From: Myxococcota bacterium
GTDB lineage: Bacteria; Myxococcota_A; Polyangia; HGW-17; JAJRWW01
DNA length: 13,182 bases
NCBI GenBank assembly: GCA_024276595.1
Contig: JAJRWW010000410.1
Coordinates: 1 to 13,182, forward strand
Reading direction: 5' to 3'
Shown here: piece by piece, positions 5,247 through 12,975 of the stretch
Numbering within the stretch: the first letter of the stretch is position 1
Layout of the letters: each line of letters opens with the position of its first letter
Notes under the pieces: generated by a model
The model's input: the letters and a program-made list of their open reading frames with translations, nothing else
What the model was told of the DNA's origin: nothing
The model's database searches: none
Made by a program: the position numbers and the translations under genes

Positions 5247-5939
5247 ATGAAGATCCACTTTCTCACGACCATGTGTCTGACCATGGCCCTGGCGGCCCCG
5301 GCGGCTTGCGGGGATGACCATGGGGCGGCTGGCCAGGACGCCACCTCTGGCCAGGACGCGGTTTTCGGCCAGGACGCCTCCCCTGGCTATGACGCCGCTG
5401 CGCAGCAGGACGCGGCGGTCGCTCAGGACAACTGGCTGGGCGCCGCGTGCACCTGCACGGGGCAGGACTGCGATCAGCTCGGCGTCCCCAAGCCCAGCGG
5501 TGGCACCATAGAGGGGTGCGAGAACGTCCCCACCTGGACGGGCGCCGACCTGGTGTGCCTGCGCTCCTACACCGGAGCGCTGGCCACCGACACCTTCTTT
5601 GCCAACGGCTTTTGTGGCCTCATGGCCACCAGGTGCACCGGGGACAGCATGATCTGCAACTCGGCGGTAATGGGCGACTACGATGCGATGCTGTCCTGTC
5701 CAGAGGGCTCGGTCATGATCCAGGACTCCAAGCTCGTGGAGGTCTTCAACAACACCGCCACGGTGGACACCAAGGTCTGCGTTCCTTCCTGCGAGACCAG
5801 CGCCGACTGCCGGGAAGGTGAGACCGATCCAGTCTTCAACGACGAGCTCACCCAGTACCAGTGCATTGACAAGGATGGCACCAAGTTCTGCTATGACATC
5901 CGCAACCTGGGGGCCGGCTACACGGCCACCGCGTACTAG
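5247..5939 (+). CDS. Cysteine-rich secreted lipoprotein with hexapeptide repeat linker
   Basis: A 230-residue exported protein of unknown role. Residues 1-20 form a signal peptide, and C21 in PAAC-GDD is the probable lipidation site. The lipobox is imperfect, with Pro rather than Leu at -3, but CGDD starts are common in lipoproteins of this bacterial group, and Asp at +3 hints at outer-membrane or unusual sorting. Residues 29-61 are a degenerate GQDAxx repeat, a likely linker. Residues 62-230 hold 14 cysteines (68, 70, 75, 91, 104, 123, 130, 137, 151, 178, 182, 188, 206, 215), an even number that could form seven disulfides. CVPSCETSADC at 178-188 resembles the short Cys modules frequent in myxobacterial surface proteins. 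The start is supported by GAGGAG 7 bases upstream. The gene is monocistronic, with a possible hairpin downstream. No catalytic motif was recognised. Confidence 0.85.
   Translation: MKIHFLTTMCLTMALAAPAACGDDHGAAGQDATSGQDAVFGQDASPGYDAAAQQDAAVAQDNWLGAACTCTGQDCDQLGVPKPSGGTIEGCENVPTWTGADLVCLRSYTGALATDTFFANGFCGLMATRCTGDSMICNSAVMGDYDAMLSCPEGSVMIQDSKLVEVFNNTATVDTKVCVPSCETSADCREGETDPVFNDELTQYQCIDKDGTKFCYDIRNLGAGYTATAY
5331..5429 (+). repeat. 18-bp tandem repeat encoding GQDAxx
   Basis: Five full 18-bp units and one half unit begin at 5331, 5349, 5367, 5385, 5403 and 5421. The first three share the identical core ggccaggacgc; later ones decay to GYDA, QQDA and AQD. This resembles the linker of the lipoprotein at 1-1080 in position (just after the lipidated Cys) but not in sequence. 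Confidence 0.85.
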
Positions 5940-5999
5940 CCAGGCTCCCACCGTCATTGCCAAGGGCTCGGGCGATCCGCACGTTCTGGTGAGGCGCTT

Positions 6000-6013
6000 G
6001 GCCTTCTGAGGCC
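6000..6013 (+). terminator. Short hairpin after the cysteine-rich lipoprotein gene
   Basis: GGCCT (6000-6004) and AGGCC (6009-6013) form a perfect 5-bp stem with a TCTG loop, 60 bases after the TAG at 5937-5939. The following sequence has only a short T3, so termination here is uncertain. Confidence 0.25.
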
Positions 6014-6026
6014 ACGATGTTTCTGT

Positions 6027-6038
6027 GCAGGCGCCTGC
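6027..6038. promoter_or_regulatory. 12-bp palindrome upstream of the exporter gene
   Basis: GCAGGCGCCTGC is a perfect palindrome 27 bases before the ATG at 6066. Immediately downstream, TATTGT (6048-6053), preceded by TG and one base, looks like an extended -10 element, so the palindrome would sit across the -35 region and could be an operator. A perfect 12-mer palindrome is expected a few times by chance in a window this size. Confidence 0.25.
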
Positions 6039-6065
6039 CAACGGTGCTATTGTGAGCGCTTCGAC

Positions 6066-8549
6066 ATGCCAGTATCGCCTCCGAACTTGCTCTCCTCGCG
6101 AGTAGCCCGCCTGGTCACCCGCCACCCTGGCGCGGTGCTGCTTTTTTCCCTGGCTCTTACCGTCGCCAGCGCGCTCGTGGTTCGCAAGCTCCAGATCCAG
6201 GCGAACCTCTTTGCGCTCCTTCCGCCGTCCCTGCCCGAGGTCCAAAAGCTCCAGCACGTCTACGACAAGACCGGTGGGTTCGGGGACGTGGTCGTGATCG
6301 CCGAGGGAGGGACAATTGAGGGCTCTGACGCCTACTTCGCCGATCTCTTGCCGGCCATCGAGAGGCTGAAGTGGACCAAAGGGGCTGACTATCGGGTGGA
6401 TCTCGACGCGCTCAAGCCCTTTGCGCCGCTATACATGGACCTGGAGGACCTCAAGAAGATCCACGAGCGGCTCCAGAGGCGACTGGAGCTGGCGGTGGGG
6501 GCAGACCTGGACGCGGACGAGGACAAGGATCCGCCCCCGCTCTCCTTTGCCGACATCCAGCGCAAGTACAGGGCCCGGGCCCGGGCCCGGAAGCACCCTT
6601 TCCACTCCCCCGACGGAAAGATTCGCACCTTGCGGGTCTATCCTCCGGACAGGCCCACCTCGGACCTGGTGTTCGGGCGAAGGGCCGTGGCCGACATTCA
6701 GCGCCTGGTGGACCAGCGCAAGGGGTTGGCAAAGAAGCTGGGCCTGAAGATCACCGTCGGGGGCAAGTTCTACACCCGCGTGCAGGACTACAACAGCGTC
6801 ATCCGAGACCTGAAGCGGTCGGCCCTTTGGGGAGGGGTGCTGATAGTGCTGCTGCTGACCCTCTACTTCCGTCACATCCTGGCGGTGCCGCTTCTCATCA
6901 TACCCCTGTGTATGTCCATGACCTGGACGTTCGCCTTCACCAAGCTGACCATTGGCGACCTGAACGTGATCACCGCCTTCTTGTTCGTCATCCTGCTCGG
7001 GCTGGGCATAGACTTTGGCATTCACATCTTCGCGCGATACCGGACGGAGCGCCTCTCGGGGAGAGAGGTGGAGCCGGCCATAGCCGTCACCCTGGCCACC
7101 ACGGGGAGGGCCTGCAGAACGGCCATGGTGACCACGGCCGCCGCCTTCGCCTCGCTGCTGGTCACCGATTTTCGCGGGTTCAGCCAGTTTGGCTACATCG
7201 CCGCCATCGGGGTCACCCTGGCCTTTGGTCTCATGTGCACCGTGCTCCCCGCCCTGCTCGTCCTCTGTGAGCGCTTGGGTATCCTTCGGTTCAGGCACAG
7301 GGCCGGCGACGTGCAGGTGGGCGATGTGGCCCCCGCGCCGCCCCCCTCGCCCCCGCTGCGCATGGCGCTGGCGGTGGCGGTCCTGTTGGGGGTAGGTGTG
7401 GCCGTGGTGGGGGCCTTTGCGGCCTCCACCGGGCGGATCCGCTTCGAGTACGACTTCGAGAAGCTCAACACCCTCCCCAAGGAGGTGATCCGCACCAAGG
7501 CCAAGGTGACCAGGGTGTACGGTCGGCGGGTGGACGGCGCCGTGGTGTTCGTGGACTCCATGGAGGAGGCTGCCGCACTCAAGAAGGTCGTTCTGGCCAA
7601 GATGGCAAAGGACAGCACAAGGACCATCGCCGAGGTGACGAGCCTCAACGACCTGCTCCCACAGGATCAGCAGAGGAAGCTGGTCTGGATCCGAAAGATC
7701 CGCAAGATCTTGCGCAAGCGCGCGGTCCAGAAGGCGCTGCTGGACCTGCCCAGGGAGCAGCGGGAGCAGATAGAGGTGCTGCAGCGCAAGGCCGTGGACA
7801 AGGCCATGACCTACAAGGACCTCCCGCGCCCCATGAGGCGCCCTTTCGTGGGCAAGCCAGGGGTGCCCGGGACTCTGCTCATCATTGTCCCCACCCGGCC
7901 CCCGAGAGACGCCAGGTACATGGCCTCCTTCGCGGCAGACACCCGGGAGTTCAAGACCGCAAGGCACACCTATCACCCGGTCTCCGAGGGGGTGATCTTC
8001 TCCGAGGTCATAAGGATCCTCCTGGCGGACGGTCGGATCGCGATCACCGCCACGCTCCTGACGGTGCTGCTGCTTTTGCTCCTGGATTTTCGGCGAGTTG
8101 GCCTGACGCTGCTGGCCTTTCTGCCCCTGGCCACGGCCGTGGGCTGGCTCCTGCTGGTCATGGCGCTCTGGCCGGTGGATCTCAACATGTACAACCTGGT
8201 GGTGCTGCCCTCGCTGCTGGGGCTGGGGATCGACAACTCCGTGCACATGACCCACCGCTGGATGGAGCTGGGCCCTGGCCGGATGCGAGACGTGGTGAAG
8301 GGCATCGCGGGGCCGATCATCGTCTCCACGATGACGACGATGATCGGGTTCGGTGGGATGATGGCTGCCCACCAAAAGGGCCTCCGCTCTCTCGGGGTGC
8401 TGGCGGTGCTGGGCATGGGCTTCTCCATGCTCGCGGTCTTCTCCCTGCTCCCGGCGCTGTTGCTGAGCCTGGATACGGCCAGGTCCCGCAAGGAGTCGCG
8501 CCAGGAGGTTGCGCCCTCCGGGCACCGAAGAGACCACCCTGCGGCGTGA
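6066..8549 (+). CDS. RND-superfamily (MMPL-type) 12-TM exporter
   Basis: An 827-residue inner-membrane transporter of the MMPL/SSD branch of the RND superfamily, which moves lipids or other hydrophobic substrates using the proton gradient. It is two similar halves. TM1 is at about 22-40, a large extracytoplasmic loop at 41-252, and TM2-6 at 253-402. TM7 is at 431-453, a second loop at 454-656, and TM8-12 at 657-801. TM4 and TM10 carry the matching motifs GLGIDFGIH (312-320) and GLGIDNSVH (719-727); D316 and D723 are the likely proton-relay residues. Loop 1 has an alternating acidic run DLDADEDKD (147-155). The cytoplasmic C-tail is short and charged. The nearest families I know are hopanoid-type HpnN exporters and generic MMPL proteins, but no hopanoid gene is nearby. 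The start is the first in-frame ATG; its ribosome binding site is weak. No partner adaptor or outer-membrane gene is in the window. Confidence 0.9.
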   Translation: MPVSPPNLLSSRVARLVTRHPGAVLLFSLALTVASALVVRKLQIQANLFALLPPSLPEVQKLQHVYDKTGGFGDVVVIAEGGTIEGSDAYFADLLPAIERLKWTKGADYRVDLDALKPFAPLYMDLEDLKKIHERLQRRLELAVGADLDADEDKDPPPLSFADIQRKYRARARARKHPFHSPDGKIRTLRVYPPDRPTSDLVFGRRAVADIQRLVDQRKGLAKKLGLKITVGGKFYTRVQDYNSVIRDLKRSALWGGVLIVLLLTLYFRHILAVPLLIIPLCMSMTWTFAFTKLTIGDLNVITAFLFVILLGLGIDFGIHIFARYRTERLSGREVEPAIAVTLATTGRACRTAMVTTAAAFASLLVTDFRGFSQFGYIAAIGVTLAFGLMCTVLPALLVLCERLGILRFRHRAGDVQVGDVAPAPPPSPPLRMALAVAVLLGVGVAVVGAFAASTGRIRFEYDFEKLNTLPKEVIRTKAKVTRVYGRRVDGAVVFVDSMEEAAALKKVVLAKMAKDSTRTIAEVTSLNDLLPQDQQRKLVWIRKIRKILRKRAVQKALLDLPREQREQIEVLQRKAVDKAMTYKDLPRPMRRPFVGKPGVPGTLLIIVPTRPPRDARYMASFAADTREFKTARHTYHPVSEGVIFSEVIRILLADGRIAITATLLTVLLLLLLDFRRVGLTLLAFLPLATAVGWLLLVMALWPVDLNMYNLVVLPSLLGLGIDNSVHMTHRWMELGPGRMRDVVKGIAGPIIVSTMTTMIGFGGMMAAHQKGLRSLGVLAVLGMGFSMLAVFSLLPALLLSLDTARSRKESRQEVAPSGHRRDHPAA
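6571..6588 (+). repeat. Three GGGCCC hexamers inside the exporter gene
   Basis: GGGCCC is repeated three times without interruption, encoding Arg-Ala repeats (residues 169-175, RARARAR) in loop 1 of the transporter. Each hexamer is its own reverse complement, so the tract can fold on itself and is prone to slippage; loss or gain of one unit keeps the frame. Confidence 0.8.
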
Positions 8550-8626
8550 GTGGTTGGCCATGGTGACCCTTGCCGAGCTGTCTGCCCGGGGGTAGCTGGC
8601 CGCGGCTTCGTGGCAAGTGCTGCCCC

Positions 8627-8646
8627 ATGACGCTGTACGTCATTTT
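8627..8646 (+). terminator. Intrinsic terminator candidate after the exporter gene
   Basis: ATGACG (8627-8632) pairs perfectly with CGTCAT (8638-8643) around the loop CTGTA, and T4 runs from 8643 to 8646. It lies 78 bases after the exporter stop and 69 bases before the next start. It is the only hairpin in the window with a T-run directly attached. It suggests that the exporter and the activase fusion are separate transcripts. Confidence 0.45.
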
Positions 8647-8714
8647 GGCTTGCGTTTCGGAGATGCCTGGTCACTAATACGGGGCTGGTTGCTCGGTCGA
8701 AGGGATAGATCGCC

Positions 8715-11700
8715 ATGACACACCCCTCTCTGGTGGGCCTGGATGTGGGCTCGGTCAACGTCAAGTGTGTGCTCCTGCGGGAGCGAGACGCCGGGGAGCG
8801 GGCCGTGCCCGCGCACACCTGGTGCAGGCCCAGCCAGGGGCGACCCCTGGAGGTCGTGCAGCAGCTCCTCGGGGAGGCCATTGGGGGGCGCAGCGAGCCG
8901 ATCCACCTGGCCGTGACCGGGAGCGGGAAGGGGCTGCTGGCCTCGTCGGATGCCCGCCCCGTCAACGAGGTGGTGGCGGTGGCGGCGGCCGTGGCGCGGT
9001 CGCACGCCAATGTACGCACCATCATCGACATTGGCGGACAGTTCACCAAGTGGATCCTGGTGGACTCCACCTCCAGGGATCGCCCGGCAAGGGTGGAGGA
9101 CTTTGCGATAAACGGGCTCTGCGCCGCAGGCTCAGGAGCCTTCCTGGAGCAGCAGGCGGGGCGCCTGAAGCTGGACCTCACCGAGCTGGGGCGCCTGGCT
9201 GCCGGTGCGAGCCGCGGGGCCACCATCGCCGGGCGGTGCAGCGTCTTCGCCAAGTCGGACATGATCCACCTGCAGCAGAAGGGCACGCCGGTGGATGAGA
9301 TCGCCTACGGCCTCTGCCTCGCCCTTGCGCGCACCTTCGTGGCCACTGTGCTGCGTGGGCGGCCGGTGGAGCCCCCCCTGGCCCTGGTCGGGGGGGGAGC
9401 CGCCAACCAGGGGCTCGTGCGGGCCTTCGCCGAGGTGTTGGGGCTTGCCCCCGATGAGATATTCGTGCCCCAGGGCCACCTCACCGCTGGCGCACACGGG
9501 GCGGCTCTGGGCTCCTGGTCGGCCCCGGTCCAGCAGGCGGGGAGCCTCCTCGCCAGGCTCCGCGCCGGGGGCTCTGGCCAGGACCTGCTTCCCACCTTGG
9601 GTGGTACAGGTTCGGGGGAGGTCCCCGCGGAACTGGCCCGGCTCACGTTCTTTGAGCGCGACCGCGACAAGGGGCTGCCCGAGGATCCCTTGGGGGAGGT
9701 TCCGCGCGGCGCGACAACCCGTGCGTACATGGGGGTGGACGTGGGCTCTGTCTCCACCAACGTGGTCCTGGTCGGCGAGGATCGGGAGCTGCTGTTGGGG
9801 GTCTACCTGCCCACCCGCGGGCGCCCGGTGGAGGTGCTGGCCGAGGCCATGGAGACGATAGCCGAGCGCTTCGAGCGCCTGGAGGTGCTCGGGGTCGGGA
9901 CCACCGGGAGCGGCCGGCACCTGGCGCAGCAGCTCCTGGGGGCGGACCTGGTGAAGAACGAGATCACCGCTCAGCTCGTCTCTGCCGCCTACTACGTCCC
10001 CGAGGTGGACACCATCATCGAGATCGGCGGGCAGGACTCCAAGTTCATCGACGCCCAGGGGGGGCACCTCCGAGACTTCGAGATGAACAAGATCTGCGCC
10101 GCTGGCACTGGCTCCTTCTTGGAGGAGCAGGCCGAGCGCCTGGGCATTCAGATCAAGGGGGAGTTCGCGGAGCTGGCCCTGGCCTCGGAGCGCCCCAGGG
10201 ACCTGGGGACCCGCTGCACCGTGTTCATGGACACGGAGCTGTGCCGCGCTCAGGCCCAGGGCACCTCCGTGGAGGACATCTGTGCGGGGCTGGCCTACTC
10301 CGTGGCGCGCAACTACCTGGACAAGGTGGTCGCCGGACGCCCCATTGGAGACACGGTGGTTTTTCAGGGCGGAACCGCCTCCAACCAGGCGGTGGTCGCC
10401 GCCTTTGAGAGGCTGCTCGGGAGGCCGGTGCGGGTGCACCCCTACAACCGCATCTCCGGCGCCATCGGGATGGCCATCCTCGTTGCCAAGCAGATGGAGA
10501 CCCGAGCCGAAGGCTCCCGCTTCCGCGGGCTCGACTCCTGCGCGGAGCACACCATCACCAGCTTCGAGTGCAAGCGTTGTGAGAACCGCTGTCAGGTGAA
10601 CCGAGTGGAGGCGGGGGGACGAAGAGCGCATTTTGGGGACGTCTGCGAACGCTTCACCGCCAGGGACCGCCAGGACACCCGCGCCGGGGCGGTGGGAGAC
10701 GGCGGCCTCTTTGCTGCGCGGGCCAGGCTCCTCGAGGAGCACCTGCCCCAGGCGGGGGAGGGGGGGCGAACCCGCATCGGCTTGCCCCTGGCCACCATCC
10801 ACATGGAGCTGCTGCCCCTCTGGGCGCACATGCTCGACGAGCTGGGCTTCGAGCCGGTGCTCTCCTCGCCGAGCTCCGCCGAGCACCTGGCCCGGGGGGT
10901 CGCGGGGCTCCCCCCTGAGGTGTGTCTCCCTCTGAAGCTGGCCAACGGCCACGTGCGGGAGCTCATCGAGGACCTGCGCGTGGAGCGCGTCTGGCTCCCC
11001 ACGCTGCTGGAGGTGGAGAAGCTCCAGCGGGAGGACCGCCCCTTCGTGTGTCCCTTTGTGCACGAGCTCCCGGACATGGTGCGTGTCTCCCAGCGGCACC
11101 GGGTGCTCACGCCGCAGCTCAACCTGGGGGGGGAGGCCCCCTCGGACCTCGAGACGACCCGTGCCCTTGCGGATTGCCTCGGAGTCTCCCAGCGCGCGGC
11201 AGAGCGAGCTCTGGAGCGGGGCCGTACCCACCAGCGGGCCTTTGTACGCGCTCGCCAGGAGATTGGCGCTCGCCACATCGAGCAGCTCGACGGCGGGGTA
11301 TATGTGCTGGGCAAGCCGTACAACCTCCACGATCCCTTCGCCAACCTGAACCTGGCGCGCCACCTGGAGAGGCTGGGCATGGAGGCCATCCCCATGGACA
11401 TGGTTCCAACTGCCAACGAGCGGTTGAGCTCCTCCTGGTACATGCTTCCCTGGTCATTCAACCGCCAGCAGGTGCGTGCCCTGAAGGTCATGTCCCGGCG
11501 CCGTGGCTTTCACCCCATCCTGGTCTCGAACTTTGGCTGTGGTCCGGACGCCTTTACCACCAAGCACCTGGAGCGCCTGGTGGGAGCGCGCCCGAGGCTC
11601 TTTTTGGAGTTCGACGAGCACCGGGGAGAGGCCGGAATGGTGACGCGCCTGGAGGCCTTCGGCGACGAGATGGCCGAGTACGAGCGCGCCGGGCGCCACA

Positions 11701-12947
11701 TTTCGCTGGGGCGCAGGATCCGGCGGCCAGACATGGTGCGCGAGGACGCCCATGGGCCCAGGAGGAGGGTGTTCGTGCCCAACTTCTACGGCCACGCCCA
11801 CGTGTTTGCCGGCGCCCTGAGGGCGCTGGGGCACAGGACCACCGTGCTTCCACCGCCGGACGAGCAGTCTGCACGCATGGGCGAGGAGGTGAGCTGTGGT
11901 CGCGAGTGCCACCCCTACACCCTCGTGGCCGGTGAGCTGGCCCGACTCATTCGGCATCGCCCTGTGGTGGAGGGGGACAGGTTCTTCGTGCCTGGGACGC
12001 GCCTCCCCTGCCTCATGCCGCAGTACGCGGATGGTTTCAGCCTGGTGGCCAGGCAGCTCGGATCTCCCATCGAGGTGTGGGATCCCCACGTGGGTGAGAT
12101 GATGAAGATCTTCGGCATGCACGGCATGTCATGGGTCTTCGACGGCCTGGTCACCGTGGACTACCTGATCATTATCGGTTGCCGGCTGCGCCCCCGGGAG
12201 GTGGCCCCCGGGAGCGTGGACGCCGCACTGGACCGCTGCTTCTTGATGATGGAGGAGACCATCGCCCGGCGAGAGGACATGCGAGCCAGCTTTCGGCGAT
12301 GCCTCCAGGAGCTGCGCTCGGTGGACCTGCGCCCGGCCACTCCGCGCCCCCTGGTGGGGGTCACCGGGGACCTGTACTCGCGGATCAATCGCCTCGGCAA
12401 CGCGGGGCTGTTTCACAAGCTGGAGTCCCTCGGGTGCACAGTGTGGCCAAGCCCCTTCTTTGGGGGCTCCACCGAGTTCGAGGCTCCCACCAACGCTGTC
12501 AGGCACGCGGAGAGGGGGCTCGTGGGGGAGGCCCTTGGGCAGGCCCTCATGGGCGTGATGTTTCGGGGGCAGTCCACGCGTCTCGCACAGGAGCTGGACG
12601 ACGAGCTCCGGTTCTTCTGCCAGGAGCCGCCCGGCATGGATCTGCAACGACTCGCTGAGCCCTACTGCGGCACGAAGACCACCCACCTGGTGCGGGACAT
12701 CGTGTGCAAGATGGTGGACTTCGCTCGCCGGGGGGCGGACGGCGTCATCAGCGCCGCGGGCATCAACTGCATGGTGGGCACGAGCGCCGGCGCCATGATC
12801 CCGGCGATACGCGAGGATCACGGCGGTCTGCCCATGGTGGCCCTTGCCTATGGGGGCAGCGAGGGGCCCTCTCAGCGCATCCAGCTCGAGACCTTCGTGC
12901 ACCAGGTCCACCAGCACTTCGAGCTCCGCAGGAGATCGGAGAGCTGA
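8715..12947 (+). CDS. Tandem acyl-CoA dehydratase activase fused to an acceptor-like half
   Basis: A 1410-residue member of the BcrA/BadF/HgdC ATPase family, fused forms of which carry a DUF2229-type region. Module 1 (about 5-268) has the phosphate loop GLDVGSVNVK, a second loop IIDIGGQFTK (103-112), and cluster cysteines C136 (GLCAAGSG) and C175 (GRCSVF). Module 2 (about 337-593) repeats these as GVDVGSVSTN, IIEIGGQDSK, C461 (KICAAGTG) and C501 (TRCTVF). HgdC is a homodimer bridged by one [4Fe-4S] cluster; here the four cysteines could bridge two modules of one chain. A Cys knot follows (C609, C619, C622, C626), then a DUF2229-like region (about 686-990) with NFGCGPD at 939-945 and EFDEHRGEAG at 965-974. 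A last region (1018-1400) has SCGRECHPY. Family logic: ATP hydrolysis drives one electron to very low potential. The physiological substrate is unknown, and no dehydratase genes are adjacent. The start follows AGGGA by 9 bases. Confidence 0.9.
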   Translation: MTHPSLVGLDVGSVNVKCVLLRERDAGERAVPAHTWCRPSQGRPLEVVQQLLGEAIGGRSEPIHLAVTGSGKGLLASSDARPVNEVVAVAAAVARSHANVRTIIDIGGQFTKWILVDSTSRDRPARVEDFAINGLCAAGSGAFLEQQAGRLKLDLTELGRLAAGASRGATIAGRCSVFAKSDMIHLQQKGTPVDEIAYGLCLALARTFVATVLRGRPVEPPLALVGGGAANQGLVRAFAEVLGLAPDEIFVPQGHLTAGAHGAALGSWSAPVQQAGSLLARLRAGGSGQDLLPTLGGTGSGEVPAELARLTFFERDRDKGLPEDPLGEVPRGATTRAYMGVDVGSVSTNVVLVGEDRELLLGVYLPTRGRPVEVLAEAMETIAERFERLEVLGVGTTGSGRHLAQQLLGADLVKNEITAQLVSAAYYVPEVDTIIEIGGQDSKFIDAQGGHLRDFEMNKICAAGTGSFLEEQAERLGIQIKGEFAELALASERPRDLGTRCTVFMDTELCRAQAQGTSVEDICAGLAYSVARNYLDKVVAGRPIGDTVVFQGGTASNQAVVAAFERLLGRPVRVHPYNRISGAIGMAILVAKQMETRAEGSRFRGLDSCAEHTITSFECKRCENRCQVNRVEAGGRRAHFGDVCERFTARDRQDTRAGAVGDGGLFAARARLLEEHLPQAGEGGRTRIGLPLATIHMELLPLWAHMLDELGFEPVLSSPSSAEHLARGVAGLPPEVCLPLKLANGHVRELIEDLRVERVWLPTLLEVEKLQREDRPFVCPFVHELPDMVRVSQRHRVLTPQLNLGGEAPSDLETTRALADCLGVSQRAAERALERGRTHQRAFVRARQEIGARHIEQLDGGVYVLGKPYNLHDPFANLNLARHLERLGMEAIPMDMVPTANERLSSSWYMLPWSFNRQQVRALKVMSRRRGFHPILVSNFGCGPDAFTTKHLERLVGARPRLFLEFDEHRGEAGMVTRLEAFGDEMAEYERAGRHISLGRRIRRPDMVREDAHGPRRRVFVPNFYGHAHVFAGALRALGHRTTVLPPPDEQSARMGEEVSCGRECHPYTLVAGELARLIRHRPVVEGDRFFVPGTRLPCLMPQYADGFSLVARQLGSPIEVWDPHVGEMMKIFGMHGMSWVFDGLVTVDYLIIIGCRLRPREVAPGSVDAALDRCFLMMEETIARREDMRASFRRCLQELRSVDLRPATPRPLVGVTGDLYSRINRLGNAGLFHKLESLGCTVWPSPFFGGSTEFEAPTNAVRHAERGLVGEALGQALMGVMFRGQSTRLAQELDDELRFFCQEPPGMDLQRLAEPYCGTKTTHLVRDIVCKMVDFARRGADGVISAAGINCMVGTSAGAMIPAIREDHGGLPMVALAYGGSEGPSQRIQLETFVHQVHQHFELRRRSES

Positions 12948-12957
12948 GGGTGCGGTC

Positions 12958-12972
12958 ACCTCCCATGGAGGT
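12958..12972. terminator. Hairpin between convergent stop codons
   Basis: ACCTCC (12958-12963) and GGAGGT (12967-12972) are perfect arms around CAT. It sits entirely within the 28 bases between the activase TGA (12945-12947) and the opposing TGA (12978-12976). The placement suits a shared transcription end. No T-run is present on either strand. Confidence 0.35.
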
Positions 12973-12975
12973 CGA

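Noticed and set aside
6441..6593. Asp-rich stretch DLDADEDKD in the exporter as a true EF-hand
   Set aside because: It lacks the glycine at position 6 and the acidic residue at position 12 of a canonical loop, so I list it only as a curiosity.
6429..8561. A 710-codon minus-strand open frame opposite the exporter
   Set aside because: The product is His/Gln/Gly/Arg-rich shadow composition. The plus strand encodes a coherent 12-TM transporter with paired GLGID motifs.
9132..11363. A 743-codon minus-strand open frame opposite the activase fusion
   Set aside because: It is antisense to strongly conserved activase motifs and has no domain logic of its own.
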